From Streptomyces sp. NBC_00683 (GTDB lineage Bacteria; Actinomycetota; Actinomycetes; Streptomycetales; Streptomycetaceae), in the NCBI RefSeq assembly GCF_036226745.1, contig NZ_CP109013.1, positions 868,001 through 932,000 on the forward strand: a DNA stretch of 64,000 bases, given 5' to 3'. Shown one piece after another: positions 35,482 through 45,442 of this stretch. The stretch's first letter is position 1, and each line of letters starts with the position of its first letter. The notes under the pieces are model-generated. The model saw only the letters and a list, made by a program, of their open reading frames with translations. It had not been told where the DNA came from and did not search any database. Position numbers and translations under genes: made by a program.

Positions 35482-36351
35482 ATGACGAAGGAATCCTACC
35501 GGCCCGTGGTGGCCGTCGCCGGAGCGACCGGCGCCCAAGGCGGCGCGGCCGCCCGCTCGCTGCTCGATCAGGGCTTCCAGGTCCGCGCCCTCACCCGCAC
35601 TTCCGATTCGGCCGCCGCCCGCGCGCTGAGGCGCCTCGGCGCCGAGGTGTACGCGGCGGACTTCGACGACAGCAAGTCGCTGGAGGCGGCCCTGAACGGC
35701 GCCGACGGATTGTTCGCGATGTCCACGCCATTCGGCTCGGACCCGGAGACCGAAATCAGGCAGGGCATCGACCTGCTGGAGGCCGCCCGTGGTGTCGGGC
35801 ACATCGTGTTCACCTCGGCAGCTCACGCCGACCGCGGCACGGGCATTCCGCACTTCGAGAGCAAGTACCGCATCGAGCGGCACCTGCGAGGGCTGGGTGT
35901 GCCCTGGACGATTCTCGGTCCGGCCGCATTCATGGACAACTACACGGTCGAGTGGTCGCTCGAGGGTCTACGCGAAGGCCGGTTCGTGCTGCCGATGCCG
36001 GCCGACCGGCCGCTGACACTGATTCCCGCGCGGGACATCGGCGCCTTCGCAGCCCATGTTCTTGCGCGACCGCAGGAGTTCGCGGGCCGGCGCATCGACA
36101 TCGCTTCCGACAAGCTGACCTGTCTGGAGATCGCGGAAGCCCTGACCGGGGTGTGCGGCCGACCGATCGTCTTCGAGCGGCTGCCGATCGCCCACGTCGA
36201 GGCGTTCTCGGCCGATCTCGCCGCGATGTTCCGCTACTTCACAGACGTCGGCCTCGATGTGGACGTGAACGCACTGCGGCGCGACTTTCCGGAGATCGGC
36301 TGGCAGCGCTTCGGCACCTGGGCAGCCGAGCGCACCTGGCCGGCCAGCTGA
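35482..36351 (+). CDS. NmrA-like NAD(P)-binding protein
   Basis: 289 residues of the atypical SDR/NmrA group: Rossmann motif VAVAGATGAQGGAAARSLLD, VRALTRTSDSAAARALRR, the GIDLLEAARGVGHIVFTSAA strand and PWTILGPAAFMDNY. Members act as redox sensors or as quinone/NADPH reductases. Controlled by the divergent MarR (redox or phenolic signals are typical of such pairs; inference). There is no clear ribosome site; the ATG at 35482 is the only sensible start, possibly on a very short leader. Confidence 0.88.
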   Translation: MTKESYRPVVAVAGATGAQGGAAARSLLDQGFQVRALTRTSDSAAARALRRLGAEVYAADFDDSKSLEAALNGADGLFAMSTPFGSDPETEIRQGIDLLEAARGVGHIVFTSAAHADRGTGIPHFESKYRIERHLRGLGVPWTILGPAAFMDNYTVEWSLEGLREGRFVLPMPADRPLTLIPARDIGAFAAHVLARPQEFAGRRIDIASDKLTCLEIAEALTGVCGRPIVFERLPIAHVEAFSADLAAMFRYFTDVGLDVDVNALRRDFPEIGWQRFGTWAAERTWPAS

Positions 36352-36546
36352 TTCCACGCGGTCAGCACATAGCCGGACTCAGGCCGCGAGCATGCGCAGC
36401 TCGCGCCAAGGGAGGTATCTGCGGCGAATTCTTGCCATACCGCAAGGAACCTTTCGCCCCAAGGGCCCCCACGAACGCCGGTCCGGCCGACCCGAGGGCG
36501 ACCGGATACAGTGCGCGGGACGGCAGCCTGGCTTGTGAGGGGAAGC

Positions 36547-37767
36547 GTGACCGACTCCAGCGACACCCGACCCGCCGACAGTGACGCGCAAGCTCCGCGG
36601 CAGAGTCGACTGCACCGCCTGATGCGCTACCTCCCCCTGATCGCCCCCGTCCTGCTGTGGGCCGTGCCCTGCTGGGTGCTCCTGCACAGCGGCCAGCACT
36701 GGCCGCTGCCCGTCGCGCTCGCCGGCACCGCCCTGTTCGCCCTCGGTCTCGTCGGGATGCCGCTCGCGATGGTGCGCGGCCACGGCCGGCGCCAGCAGGA
36801 TCGGGCGGCGATCGTCGGTGACACCCTGCTGGGCACCAGCTGGGTCCTGTTCGCCTGGTCCATTCTGCTCGGCGTCCCCTTGCTGCTCGTCCTGACCGTG
36901 GCCGGCGTCGACGGGGCTCAGGACCGGGCTCGAATGGTCACTTGGGTGGTCCTCGGCATAAGCGCCGTACTACTCGCCTGGGGGTACGCCGAAGCCCGCC
37001 GCGTGCCGCGCGTGCGCCGACTGGACGTACAACTCCCAAGGCTGGGTGCCGGGTTGGACGGCCTCCGCGTCGTCCTCATCACCGACACCCACTACGGTCC
37101 CCTCGATCGCACTCGCTGGTCGGCGCAGGTGTGCGAGACGGTGAACACCCTGGATGCCGACCTGGTCTGCCACACGGGTGACATCGCGGACGGCACGGCC
37201 GAACGCCGCCGCGCGCAGGCCGCCCCACTCGGAACCGTGCGGGCCACCCGGGCCCGTGTGTACGTCACCGGCAACCACGAGTACTACAGCGAGGCCCAGG
37301 GCTGGGTCGACCTGATGGACGAGCTGGGCTGGGAGCCGCTGCGCAACCGCCATCTGCTCCTCGAACGCGGAGGCGACACCCTCGTGGTTGCCGGCGTGGA
37401 CGACGTCACCGCCGAGTCCTCCGGCCTGGCAGGACACCGCGCCCACCTCGCCGGAGCCTTGGACGGCGCCGACCCCGACCTCCCCGTCCTGCTCCTGGCA
37501 CACCAGCCCAAGTTCATCGACCGGGCGGCAGCCGACGGCGTCGACCTACAGCTCTCCGGCCATACCCACGGTGGCCAGATCTGGCCCTTCCACCACCTGG
37601 TCCGCATCGACCAGCCCGCCCTCGCCGGCCTCAGCCACCACGGCCCCCGCACCCTCCTCTACACCAGCCGCGGCACCGGCTTCTGGGGTCCGCCGTTCCG
37701 CGTCTTCGCCCCCAGCGAGATCACCCTGCTCGTGCTCCGCTCCCCGGACCTGCCCACCTCGATGTAG
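36547..37767 (+). CDS. Membrane-anchored metallophosphoesterase (YkuE-like)
   Basis: 406 residues. Four hydrophobic helices in the first 160 residues (LIAPVLLWAVPCWVLL, ALAGTALFALGLVGMPLAMV, SWVLFAWSILLGVPLLLVL, TWVVLGISAVLLAWGY) anchor a calcineurin-type catalytic domain. All motifs are present: DTHYG, CHTGDIAD, GNHEYY, AHQP and SGHTHGGQ (dimetal site). Probably acts on a phospholipid or nucleotide-like substrate at the membrane. The GTG at 36547 follows GAGGGGAAG. Confidence 0.9.
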   Translation: MTDSSDTRPADSDAQAPRQSRLHRLMRYLPLIAPVLLWAVPCWVLLHSGQHWPLPVALAGTALFALGLVGMPLAMVRGHGRRQQDRAAIVGDTLLGTSWVLFAWSILLGVPLLLVLTVAGVDGAQDRARMVTWVVLGISAVLLAWGYAEARRVPRVRRLDVQLPRLGAGLDGLRVVLITDTHYGPLDRTRWSAQVCETVNTLDADLVCHTGDIADGTAERRRAQAAPLGTVRATRARVYVTGNHEYYSEAQGWVDLMDELGWEPLRNRHLLLERGGDTLVVAGVDDVTAESSGLAGHRAHLAGALDGADPDLPVLLLAHQPKFIDRAAADGVDLQLSGHTHGGQIWPFHHLVRIDQPALAGLSHHGPRTLLYTSRGTGFWGPPFRVFAPSEITLLVLRSPDLPTSM

Positions 37768-37981
37768 CACTCGACGGGTCGACACATCCGCTTGGAGCGG
37801 TGCACGCGCCGAGGGATGCTGCGCCGGCCGATGCCCAGGCTCGTCCCGCTGAGTACAAGATCCGGACCCCCGGGCAGACGGCTCCAACAAGCCGTACGCG
37901 GCCACGTTGTGCGTACATCAGCGACGCGTGGTGCCAGTTGCCACCAGCAGACGAAGAACCCTTCTTCGCCCAAGTGATCAG

Positions 37982-38019
37982 TGGCCGCGCCTCATGCTCA
38001 CGACCGTGAGGCGCGGCCA
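37982..38019. terminator. Perfect 13-bp hairpin
   Basis: TGGCCGCGCCTCA and its complement with a 12-base loop, about 215 bp after the phosphoesterase gene. Likely terminator, possibly bidirectional. Confidence 0.6.
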
Positions 38020-38070
38020 TCACTGCGCCGTACGAGGGAGCTCCCCACCAGGCGCCGCACCGGAGCAGGG

Positions 38071-38244
38071 CTACGGACCGTGTGAGCAGCTTTCGATCAT
38101 CTGCGCCGTCGGCGTCTTCTCCTGGTCTGACGGATCGAGACCGATCCAGAGTTGGCTGACCATCTCGATCACCTGCCCCCGCTCACCCCAACTCCCGGGC
38201 AACTGCAGGAAGATCGCCTCCGCACCAACGTCACGGAGAAGGTT
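38071..38244 (-). pseudogene. Short gene remnant, C-terminal fragment
   Basis: 57 codons with protein-like character: DVGAEAIFLQLPGSWGERGQ, then VIEMVSQLWIGLDPSDQEKT and a stop. There is no start codon at its 5' end (TGA directly upstream). It looks like the tail of a lost or frameshifted gene; family not recognised. Confidence 0.35.
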
Positions 38245-38535
38245 TCACACGCGTGGACGGGCAACGCCGCCTGAGCGAAGGTGATCTGACGCTGCCTCAC
38301 TGTCGGCCCCGGTTCAACCGGAGTGAGGAACAGTGCAGCCGACGACCTCCCCCGCAACAAGATCTCGATCATGCAACGACCATGGTCATGACACATACCT
38401 GGATGTGAAGATCCTTCTCGCGCAATCGATCAATCGATGGAGATGTGACGAAGAGCATCCGCTTCAAGAAGAAGGTAGTTGCCTTCGCTACGTCTTCCGT
38501 GATCGTTGACCGGAAGCAGGAAAGGGAACACCTAA

Positions 38536-41500
38536 GTGCGTATAAGACAAAGACGGCACGCGGTGGTGATGGCGGCAGCGACGGCGATTCTTGCGTCGTC
38601 ACTGTCCACGTCCGCACAGGCTCAGGGACCGAAGGTCCCCGACAACGCCGTTCAAGGCGGCAAGAGCCTGCCGAAGTCAACGAGCAAGCCCCACGAGGTT
38701 GTTGAGAGGGACCGCACCACGGTCCTGGGCAAGAACCACTCTTCTTCCAAGGACGTTGCCCTGTCGGCCTCCGGCGACGGCACCGGCTTCCATGTCCTGA
38801 CAGGAAAGGAGAAGGACGGCTACAAGTTCGCCACCGTAGCCACGCTACGCGAGGACGGGTTCGATGCGGACACCTGGATAGGTAATACGTGCGTGACCGC
38901 GTCCGGGAAGTATGCGGCTGTCGCCTACGCACCCCGGGCATTCACCAACAATCCCGAATTGATGGTGCGCGGAGCATTCACCGCCGTCGTCGACCTGGGC
39001 AGCGGCAAGGTCACCAAGCTGCCGTTCACCGCGTCGCTGGCCTACTTCTCTCCGGGCTGCGGCACCAAGGATGACGTGGTGTTCACCCAGCTGACCTACG
39101 ACGGGGACAAGGAGCAGAAGACCCGTCTGATCACCGTGGACGCGGCCACGGGCGAGCAGACCCGGTCGGCCGCCTTCCCCGGTCAGGTCACCTCGGCTGT
39201 CCCGACCCGGCACGGCATCGTGGCCGGCCACGGCAACAAGCTCGTCCGCATCAACGGGCAGAAGGAGACCGTCCTCGCCGTAACGAAGCATGTGCCGTTC
39301 CAGATCGCCGCCGACAGCGGCGACGGCGTGACCTTCATCGACCGGGAAGCCGACACCAAGAAGACCAAGGTGAAGTCCTGGGCCAAGCACCTGGACTCCA
39401 CACAGGTCAAGGGCAAGAAGGCCACCCCGAAGACGGTCGCCGAAGGAAAGCTCGCCGACTGGGACCTGTCCGCCACCCCGGGCGGCACGGTGTTCCTCAC
39501 GGGCAAGGCTACGAGCAAGGGGACTCTGCCTGGTCGGGTGAAGAACCCGGGCCATCTCGCCAAGGGTGCTCGTATGTCGAGTCTCGGCCACGCGGGCGTG
39601 TCCACGACGTGGGCGGACGGCAAGACCAGCCTGATCACGCCCGAGGAGACCAAGCAGGTCCGTGATGCGCGGATCACTTTGGACGTGGTCGCCACCGGAA
39701 AGCACACCGCGCTGGACGCCACACCTCAGCTGTCCGCCGAGCGGGCCGAGGCCGGAAGCCGGCTCTCCCCCGCGCTGGGCGTCCCTACAGGGAAGAAGTC
39801 ATCCGCGAAGCCGTCGGTCAGCGGCGACAGCGAGGGGATGTCCACGCAGTCGGCGCGCACCCAGGTGCTGACGGCGTCGCCGACCGGTCCGAGTGAGGGC
39901 ACCGATGAGCGCTACTGTGCGGTGGCCCGCAACGATGTGAAGAAGCAGGCGTTCCAGCCGACTCCGCGGCAGGTGGAATGGGCTGTGGACCAGGCCGTTG
40001 TCGGTGAACTGGGCGTCGGCAGGCCGGCGAACTGGAAGAACACCGGCATGGATTCCTACAGCCCCCAGGGGCTGTTCCCGCCGATCACGCTGGCCGGTGA
40101 CCCCAACGGCACCCTCGACAACGAGGACCCGGATGTCACCGACCGCTGGCACATACCCTCGCAGGTGATGCTCGGCATCACGGCGCAGGAATCCAACATG
40201 TGGCAGGCGACCCGCTTCGCCGTTCCCGGGGTCACGGCCAACAGCCTCGTCGGCAACTACTACGGCACCCAGTACACCTCGGACGGAACCCAGGCCGACC
40301 CCTGGCGGATCAACTTCTCCGAGGCGGACTGCGGCTACGGCATCACACAGGCCACCGACGGCATGCGGCTCGCAGGCAAGACCAAGGAGGGCGAGACAGC
40401 ACTGCCGCCGTCCACGCAGGAAGCTGTCGCTCTGGACTACGCCGCGAACATCGCCTACGGCGTGACGATCCTGTCCCGCAAGTGGAACGACCTCCACGGC
40501 CAGGGCATGACGATCAATGACGGTCACCCGCAGTGGCTGGAGAACTGGTTCCTCGCCCTGTGGGCGTACAACTCGGGCCTCTACGCGGCCGCCGACTCCG
40601 CCGGCCACAAGGGGGTGGGCTGGACCAACAACCCGGCCAACCCGTTGTGGAAGGCCAACCGGGTCCCCTTCCTGCAACACGCCGTCGATCCGCACCTGGA
40701 CGACTACTCCCACGCCGCGCACCCGCAGGACTGGCCGTACGAGGAGAAGGTGCTGGGCTGGGCCGCACGCCCGATCTCCGCGATGTTCGGGCCCGGCGAC
40801 TTCCGGGCCGGTTACCTGGCCGCCTGGTGGAACAGCGACGCACAGCGTGCCGCTGTGAAGCCGCCGCTGGACACTTTCTGCGACGCGTCCAACTCCTGCG
40901 ACCCGTCGAAGGTTGTGGACGGCGACTCCAACGACCCCGGCATGGGGGCCTGTGCGCTGGACTCCGGCGACAGCGACACCAATCCGCACTGGCTGCACTG
41001 CTGGTGGGGAAAATCCGCCGAATGGAAGAACTGTGACACCGGGGCCGAATGCGGCCACCAGGTACACAGGTTCAACACGTCGTACCCGGAACAGGCGGAC
41101 GCCAACTCCTATCCGCCGCGGTGCAGCACCGGCCTCCCGGCGAACGCTCTGGTGGTGGACGACCTTCCCGACGGCACGACCCCGGCAGGATCGAATACAC
41201 GCGGGTGCGGGGCGGCGAAGTCGGACGGTACGTTCGCCCTGACCTACCAGGCCTCCGACATCATCGATTCCGAAACCGGGCAGACCATCACCACCTACCC
41301 CGGCAAGATCGACACCCACCAGATCGGCGCCGGCTACGGCAACCACTTCTGGTTCGCCCATACTCGAACGGCCGAGTCGTTTCCGCCGCCGGGTGACCGC
41401 ATGAAGGCAACCGGCACCTGGAAGCTGGGCCGGCAGATCACCGAGTACAGCGGACAGGCCAAGGTCTACGCTCATATCCCCGATCACGGGGCCCAGACCT

Positions 41501-42999
41501 CCAAGGCCGAGTACCGCATCAAGCACACCGCCGGTGAGACGGTGAAAGCGATCGACCAGAGCGCCAACCAGTCCAACAAGTGGGTTGATCTCGGCGCGTA
41601 CTTCTTCGGCGGCATGACTCCTGAGGTCAGTCTGGACAACTTCAACGGTGGTGACGGGACCAAGGACATCGCCTGGGATGCGCTCGCGTTCGTACCTGGC
41701 GACTACTCCGGCATGCCGGCAGACCTGACCTTCGGCGACCCGGACGTCAACGCCCCGGATCCGGCGCCGGTGGAGCCGCCCCAGAGCATCTCGGGCGAGT
41801 ACTTCAGTCTGCTTCCCACGTCCGCCGGCCTCGCGCGGTCCGCAACCGGAGCGGAGGAACTGCTTCTCACCTCGGCGCCGGCGAAGCAGTCCGCCAAATC
41901 GTCGGCCGGCTCCGTCTCCACCACGGAGGCCATGAGTTGCTCCCTCACCACACAGTCCATGGACTACACGCGGACTGAAGCGTGCATCGTGGACGACCTG
42001 TACTTCACGGGATCAACGAGCGGCACCCCGAAGGCGAGCTTCGACCTCCGTCACGAGTTCGACCTGGACCCGGACAGTGACACCTTCACTCAGACGGTGT
42101 CGGTCAGCCTCAAGTCCCTGGTCACCGAGGTTCCTGCACTGACCCTGGACATCGACTTCGACTGCCGTGGCTACTGTGAGAAGGAGACTCCGGTATGGAA
42201 CGGTTCGAAGACCTTCGTCGCTGGCGATACTCACACGGCCACAGTCACTCAGAAGATCAAGTGGAACAACACCACTGATGACAGGGGAAGGATCAGCCCC
42301 TATCTGACGGTCAAGGGAACGGCGAACGGTCAGACCAGCAACCCGATGACGGCTGAGAAATCAGAGCTCGACGTCCGATGTGACCGCGACGTGAAGGCCA
42401 CTCCGGGCTGTGTCTTCAGCTCGTACAAGCCGACGTACGTCATGAATGCCAAGAAGTTCCCGGCGGCTGCCGCACACGCTTGGATGGTCCAGAACAAGTT
42501 GCCCGGACACTACGGGCTGCGAGGCAACAATCCGTTGACCTTCCTGGCCGACGACGTTCTGGTGCCCGACCCGCCGACGAGCAACAAGAGCATCGTCGAC
42601 CACAACCGTGGTGTGATCTGCCCGACTTCGTGGGAGCGCAGCCGTCTGGCGACGATGTCCCCCGAGCTGGGCGCGGACGACGTCCCCAGCTGCGACGAGT
42701 TCCCCTTCGCGGCAAGTTGGCAGAGCGCTGCGACACCGAAGAACTGGGGCGGGCAGAATCTGAGTCAGGTGACATCGGGTGAAGGCTGCCTGAACACGAT
42801 CGCCCAGCGTGGCGCGGACGGCGTGTGGAGGCTTGTACCTGACCCGCGCTCCCATGTGCCGACCTGGACCGAACCGTGTGGCCGTTCCAGCATGTCGAAC
42901 AACCAGAACACCCAGTCCATGAGCCTGTTTCCGACCTGGCGTAAGAACAACCGGGTCCTCGAAGGAGACAACTACTGGCTCGACGCCAATCGCTCCTGA
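38536..42999 (+). CDS. Giant secreted multidomain protein: propeller-like, lytic-transglycosylase-like, golvesin-like and NucA/NucB-like domains
   Basis: 1487 residues, exported (signal RQRRHAVVMAAATAILASSL, cleavage after SAQA). GTG start with a GGAAAGGGA site. Residues 60-440 are strand-rich and look like a beta-propeller. Residues 535-720 resemble a goose-lysozyme/SLT fold, with a candidate catalytic Glu552 in GITAQESNMW and the motif CGYGITQ (599-605). Residues 960-1055 match golvesin/Xly-type binding domains (KVYAHIPDHGAQTSKAEYRI). The C-terminus (about 1290-1487) carries CDEFPFAASWQS at 1386, the core of NucA/NucB DNases, with paired Cys. It would bind and cut cell wall and then DNA outside the cell, i.e. 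effector-like architecture (inference). The next gene may be a cognate protector. Confidence 0.75.
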   Translation: MRIRQRRHAVVMAAATAILASSLSTSAQAQGPKVPDNAVQGGKSLPKSTSKPHEVVERDRTTVLGKNHSSSKDVALSASGDGTGFHVLTGKEKDGYKFATVATLREDGFDADTWIGNTCVTASGKYAAVAYAPRAFTNNPELMVRGAFTAVVDLGSGKVTKLPFTASLAYFSPGCGTKDDVVFTQLTYDGDKEQKTRLITVDAATGEQTRSAAFPGQVTSAVPTRHGIVAGHGNKLVRINGQKETVLAVTKHVPFQIAADSGDGVTFIDREADTKKTKVKSWAKHLDSTQVKGKKATPKTVAEGKLADWDLSATPGGTVFLTGKATSKGTLPGRVKNPGHLAKGARMSSLGHAGVSTTWADGKTSLITPEETKQVRDARITLDVVATGKHTALDATPQLSAERAEAGSRLSPALGVPTGKKSSAKPSVSGDSEGMSTQSARTQVLTASPTGPSEGTDERYCAVARNDVKKQAFQPTPRQVEWAVDQAVVGELGVGRPANWKNTGMDSYSPQGLFPPITLAGDPNGTLDNEDPDVTDRWHIPSQVMLGITAQESNMWQATRFAVPGVTANSLVGNYYGTQYTSDGTQADPWRINFSEADCGYGITQATDGMRLAGKTKEGETALPPSTQEAVALDYAANIAYGVTILSRKWNDLHGQGMTINDGHPQWLENWFLALWAYNSGLYAAADSAGHKGVGWTNNPANPLWKANRVPFLQHAVDPHLDDYSHAAHPQDWPYEEKVLGWAARPISAMFGPGDFRAGYLAAWWNSDAQRAAVKPPLDTFCDASNSCDPSKVVDGDSNDPGMGACALDSGDSDTNPHWLHCWWGKSAEWKNCDTGAECGHQVHRFNTSYPEQADANSYPPRCSTGLPANALVVDDLPDGTTPAGSNTRGCGAAKSDGTFALTYQASDIIDSETGQTITTYPGKIDTHQIGAGYGNHFWFAHTRTAESFPPPGDRMKATGTWKLGRQITEYSGQAKVYAHIPDHGAQTSKAEYRIKHTAGETVKAIDQSANQSNKWVDLGAYFFGGMTPEVSLDNFNGGDGTKDIAWDALAFVPGDYSGMPADLTFGDPDVNAPDPAPVEPPQSISGEYFSLLPTSAGLARSATGAEELLLTSAPAKQSAKSSAGSVSTTEAMSCSLTTQSMDYTRTEACIVDDLYFTGSTSGTPKASFDLRHEFDLDPDSDTFTQTVSVSLKSLVTEVPALTLDIDFDCRGYCEKETPVWNGSKTFVAGDTHTATVTQKIKWNNTTDDRGRISPYLTVKGTANGQTSNPMTAEKSELDVRCDRDVKATPGCVFSSYKPTYVMNAKKFPAAAAHAWMVQNKLPGHYGLRGNNPLTFLADDVLVPDPPTSNKSIVDHNRGVICPTSWERSRLATMSPELGADDVPSCDEFPFAASWQSAATPKNWGGQNLSQVTSGEGCLNTIAQRGADGVWRLVPDPRSHVPTWTEPCGRSSMSNNQNTQSMSLFPTWRKNNRVLEGDNYWLDANRS

Positions 43000-43055
43000 G
43001 CGAACTGGTCGACGCCACGTCGGTTTCCTGGCGTAGCAGAGGATAGGGAACAGAA

Positions 43056-43086
43056 CAGGGGTCCGGTCGCCACGACCGGGCCCCTG
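43056..43086 (+). terminator. Terminator after the giant secreted-protein gene
   Basis: CAGGGGTCCGGTC pairs with GACCGGGCCCCTG (one G-U-type pair), 5-base loop, 57 bp after the stop. Confidence 0.6.
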
Positions 43087-43167
43087 CGGCGTGGCCACGC
43101 CAGGTTGGGTGCAAGAGTGAGGGCCCGCACTGACTGACTGTCTGACCCGTTCACTAGGGTTCCAGCC

Positions 43168-44016
43168 ATGAAGAACGATGGCATCGAGTGGCTGGACGCC
43201 GAACTGGGTGGGGAAGGCTATGCCCTCACCATGGTGGAGGGCATGGCTCCCGAGGTCCTTGCGATGAATCTGGGTGCACAGTCCGGCGCACTCATCGATC
43301 CGGACGTCACCCCTGGGGCGCTGGAATTCTTCCACGGGCCCGGATCGTCGAAACTGCCGGACTGGGCGATGGTAGGTGAGGCGGGTGGCGGCTGGGCGTT
43401 CGCCCTGGAGGCGCCCGAGGTCGGACATCGGGACGACCGGTTGGCTCCCGGAAGGGACCTGAGGGCCCGTCACACCGTGGTGGACATCCTGGACACCACC
43501 ATGGACCCGCCGGCCGTTACGGTGAGCGTGGGCGGGAGGACCGACTGGATGCTCCGGGAGTACGGCACCAGGGACGTTGATCACCCGATCAGTCGACGAT
43601 TGGTCGCGGAGGCCGGATACGTCTCGTTCCCTCACGGCGTCTACCGGGATGATGCGTCCGAAGACACCGGGATGGCGGCCGTGTACCGGATCATCGGTGA
43701 GCACTACGGGCTGTCTCTGCCCCGAGCTTCCGTGACCGGAGGGCGTGTGCCGCACGTGTTCACCGAGCCCAGGGTGCTTCTTCACTCAGAGGCGCGGTGC
43801 CCAGCCTGCGGTGAAGAGCGGATGCTCCCCTACGGCGGTGGCTTTCGAGGGCCGGAGGACTATCGACTGGTCTGTGTCTACTACCGGGTTCGCGATGTGC
43901 CGGGCTACCCGTCGCAGGGATGTCCTGGGGAGATCTCTGCGCCTGCGGTGTCCGGGGTCGTGCGCGCGGAGCCCAACCCGAAGTATGCGAATCTCCGCTT
44001 TCCTGGGGTCTCTTGA
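43168..44016 (+). CDS. Uncharacterised protein, DUF6461-like N-terminus; possible immunity/protector
   Basis: 282 residues, no signal peptide, so cytoplasmic. The N-terminus IEWLDAELGGEGYALTMVEG, GMAPEVLAMNLG and EAGGGWAFALEA resembles DUF6461-type proteins, which are common near toxins and phage-related loci (tentative). A C-terminal CPACGEERMLPYGGG followed by a CPGE motif could form a zinc site. It lies 170 bp downstream of the giant nuclease-tailed protein on the same strand, but a terminator separates them. An immunity role is an inference from position only. Confidence 0.5.
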   Translation: MKNDGIEWLDAELGGEGYALTMVEGMAPEVLAMNLGAQSGALIDPDVTPGALEFFHGPGSSKLPDWAMVGEAGGGWAFALEAPEVGHRDDRLAPGRDLRARHTVVDILDTTMDPPAVTVSVGGRTDWMLREYGTRDVDHPISRRLVAEAGYVSFPHGVYRDDASEDTGMAAVYRIIGEHYGLSLPRASVTGGRVPHVFTEPRVLLHSEARCPACGEERMLPYGGGFRGPEDYRLVCVYYRVRDVPGYPSQGCPGEISAPAVSGVVRAEPNPKYANLRFPGVS

Positions 44017-44262
44017 GCAGGGTCGAGGGCTGGTGCGGTGGCTCGTGAAGGCTTCGCCTCCAGCCCTCCCTTGTGAAACCGTGCGTCTGCACGGTGGTCC
44101 TTCATCCGGGCTGCCCAACCCTCGGCTCGATCAGACCTGTCGAGACGGACCTGGGCCGCCCTCAAGAACGGGCACATCCTGCGCTGCGCACTCCGGCACC
44201 CAACTCCGCGTCGGCCGGGGTGACGGCACCTTCGGTCAACGCGGAGTGCGGAGGGCAAAGAA

Positions 44263-44718
44263 TCAGGCCAGTCCGTTCCAGCCCCACCGGGGCGTGGGGC
44301 CGGGATCACCGACGTCGGTGCCGGCCGGATCAGCTGACACCTCGCGGGCGATCTTGGTGCCCCAGTCGAAGTATTCAATGACACGGCACCGCAGCAGTTC
44401 GTCGTCCGGGAGTTCCTTCTCGACAGCACCTGTCATCAGCTCCATCCAGCGCAGGCGCTGCTCCTCGGTGATCGACAGGCCGAGGTGGGCGCGCAGCAAA
44501 GCCTGGTGGCCGCCGAGTTCGTCAGTGAACCCGGTCGGGCCGCCGAAGACCTCGGCGAGCCACACGGCGACGTGCTCGGTGTGGGTGCGGCTGAAGTTGG
44601 CGAAGACAGGCGCGAGCAAAGGATCCGCCAGGACATCGTCATAGAAGGTGTTGCTCAGGCGGCGGAGCGCATCAAGACCGCCGATGGCCTCGACCAGAGG
44701 TTTCGTGCTGTCGGTCAT
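44263..44718 (-). CDS. Truncated hemoglobin, group II (HbO-like)
   Basis: 151 residues. Two-over-two globin fold: AIGGLDALRRLSNTFYDDVL, PVFANFSRTHTEHVAVWLAE, VFGG, and the proximal His in GGHQALLRAHLGLSI. It has the GG motifs and Trp near the C-terminus (EYFDWGTKIA) typical of group II. Likely binds O2 or NO and serves NO or peroxide defence. ATG at 44718 with an AAGAGGCGG site; the open frame back to 44787 is not needed. Confidence 0.92.
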   Translation of the reverse strand: MTDSTKPLVEAIGGLDALRRLSNTFYDDVLADPLLAPVFANFSRTHTEHVAVWLAEVFGGPTGFTDELGGHQALLRAHLGLSITEEQRLRWMELMTGAVEKELPDDELLRCRVIEYFDWGTKIAREVSADPAGTDVGDPGPTPRWGWNGLA

Positions 44719-45442
44719 TCCGCCTCTTCCGGGGTGGACGTCTCGGTGGACTGCTCGTGGTGCTTCATTCCACGACTCTCTTCGCATTCAACCCGCCGAG
44801 CGACTCGAATGCGAGCATTAACCCGGCGAACCTTCCGATCGGAGCACCAGGCACTACCTCTCGGATCTGCTTACCTGAGCGTGGTGTTGGGGCCAGGCCG
44901 GCCTCAGGACCGCCGTTGCCCTTTCCAAGATTCCAGGCCGGCGCCGCCTGGCCCCAGGACTGCTCGCCGCTTCCGCTGCCTGGTTCGTCCGGCCGCCCCC
45001 GTGGGCAGTGCCCGGCTCCCGCGGACCAGCCTCGCCCCGATCCGGTGGAGTGGATGACCCTGGTCGCACGACACTCCCGTCCGAGAGGCCCCGGCACTGC
45101 TGAGCTCCCCCTGCGGACGGTTCCGCGGGTGGTCGCCACGGGTGCCCACGACACATTCCTTCCACCGCGACGGCGGCAGCACGCTCTGCCCGGATGCCGC
45201 ATCCAGGTGGCTTTCGCGAAGGAGACCGGAGGCGGCGATGTCGACGCCGATGAGGGCTGAGGCTGAGGCGGTCATTCGTAGGATCGTCCGGCCCAGGGGT
45301 TCGGGGTGTGGCTCTGGAGTGGGCCGTGCAGCCACCTCGGCCGCTCTCGGTTGGGTGTCACAACGCGCGAGGCCTGGTGATGCTGCATAGCCTGTGAGGA
45401 TCAGGGCCGCCGAGGCCGGGGATGCGCGTGGGGTGAAAGCAT
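44719..45442. other. 724-bp region without a supported gene
   Basis: Frames on both strands here are short and Arg/Pro-biased, with no domain and no ribosome site. It should hold the globin promoter (AT-richer stretch near 44770-44830) and that of the phosphatase gene. Confidence 0.4.

Larger units (their letters stand above)
37768..38535. other. 768-bp region with terminator and gene debris
   Basis: Contains the hairpin at 37982-38019, a 57-codon gene-like fragment at 38071-38244, and the promoter region of the large secreted-protein gene. A GACCATGGTC palindrome lies near 38378. Otherwise unassigned. Confidence 0.45.

Noticed and set aside
44904..45335. 143-codon minus-strand frame in the globin-phosphatase gap
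   Set aside because: Random-looking Arg/Gly/Ala sequence without start signals.
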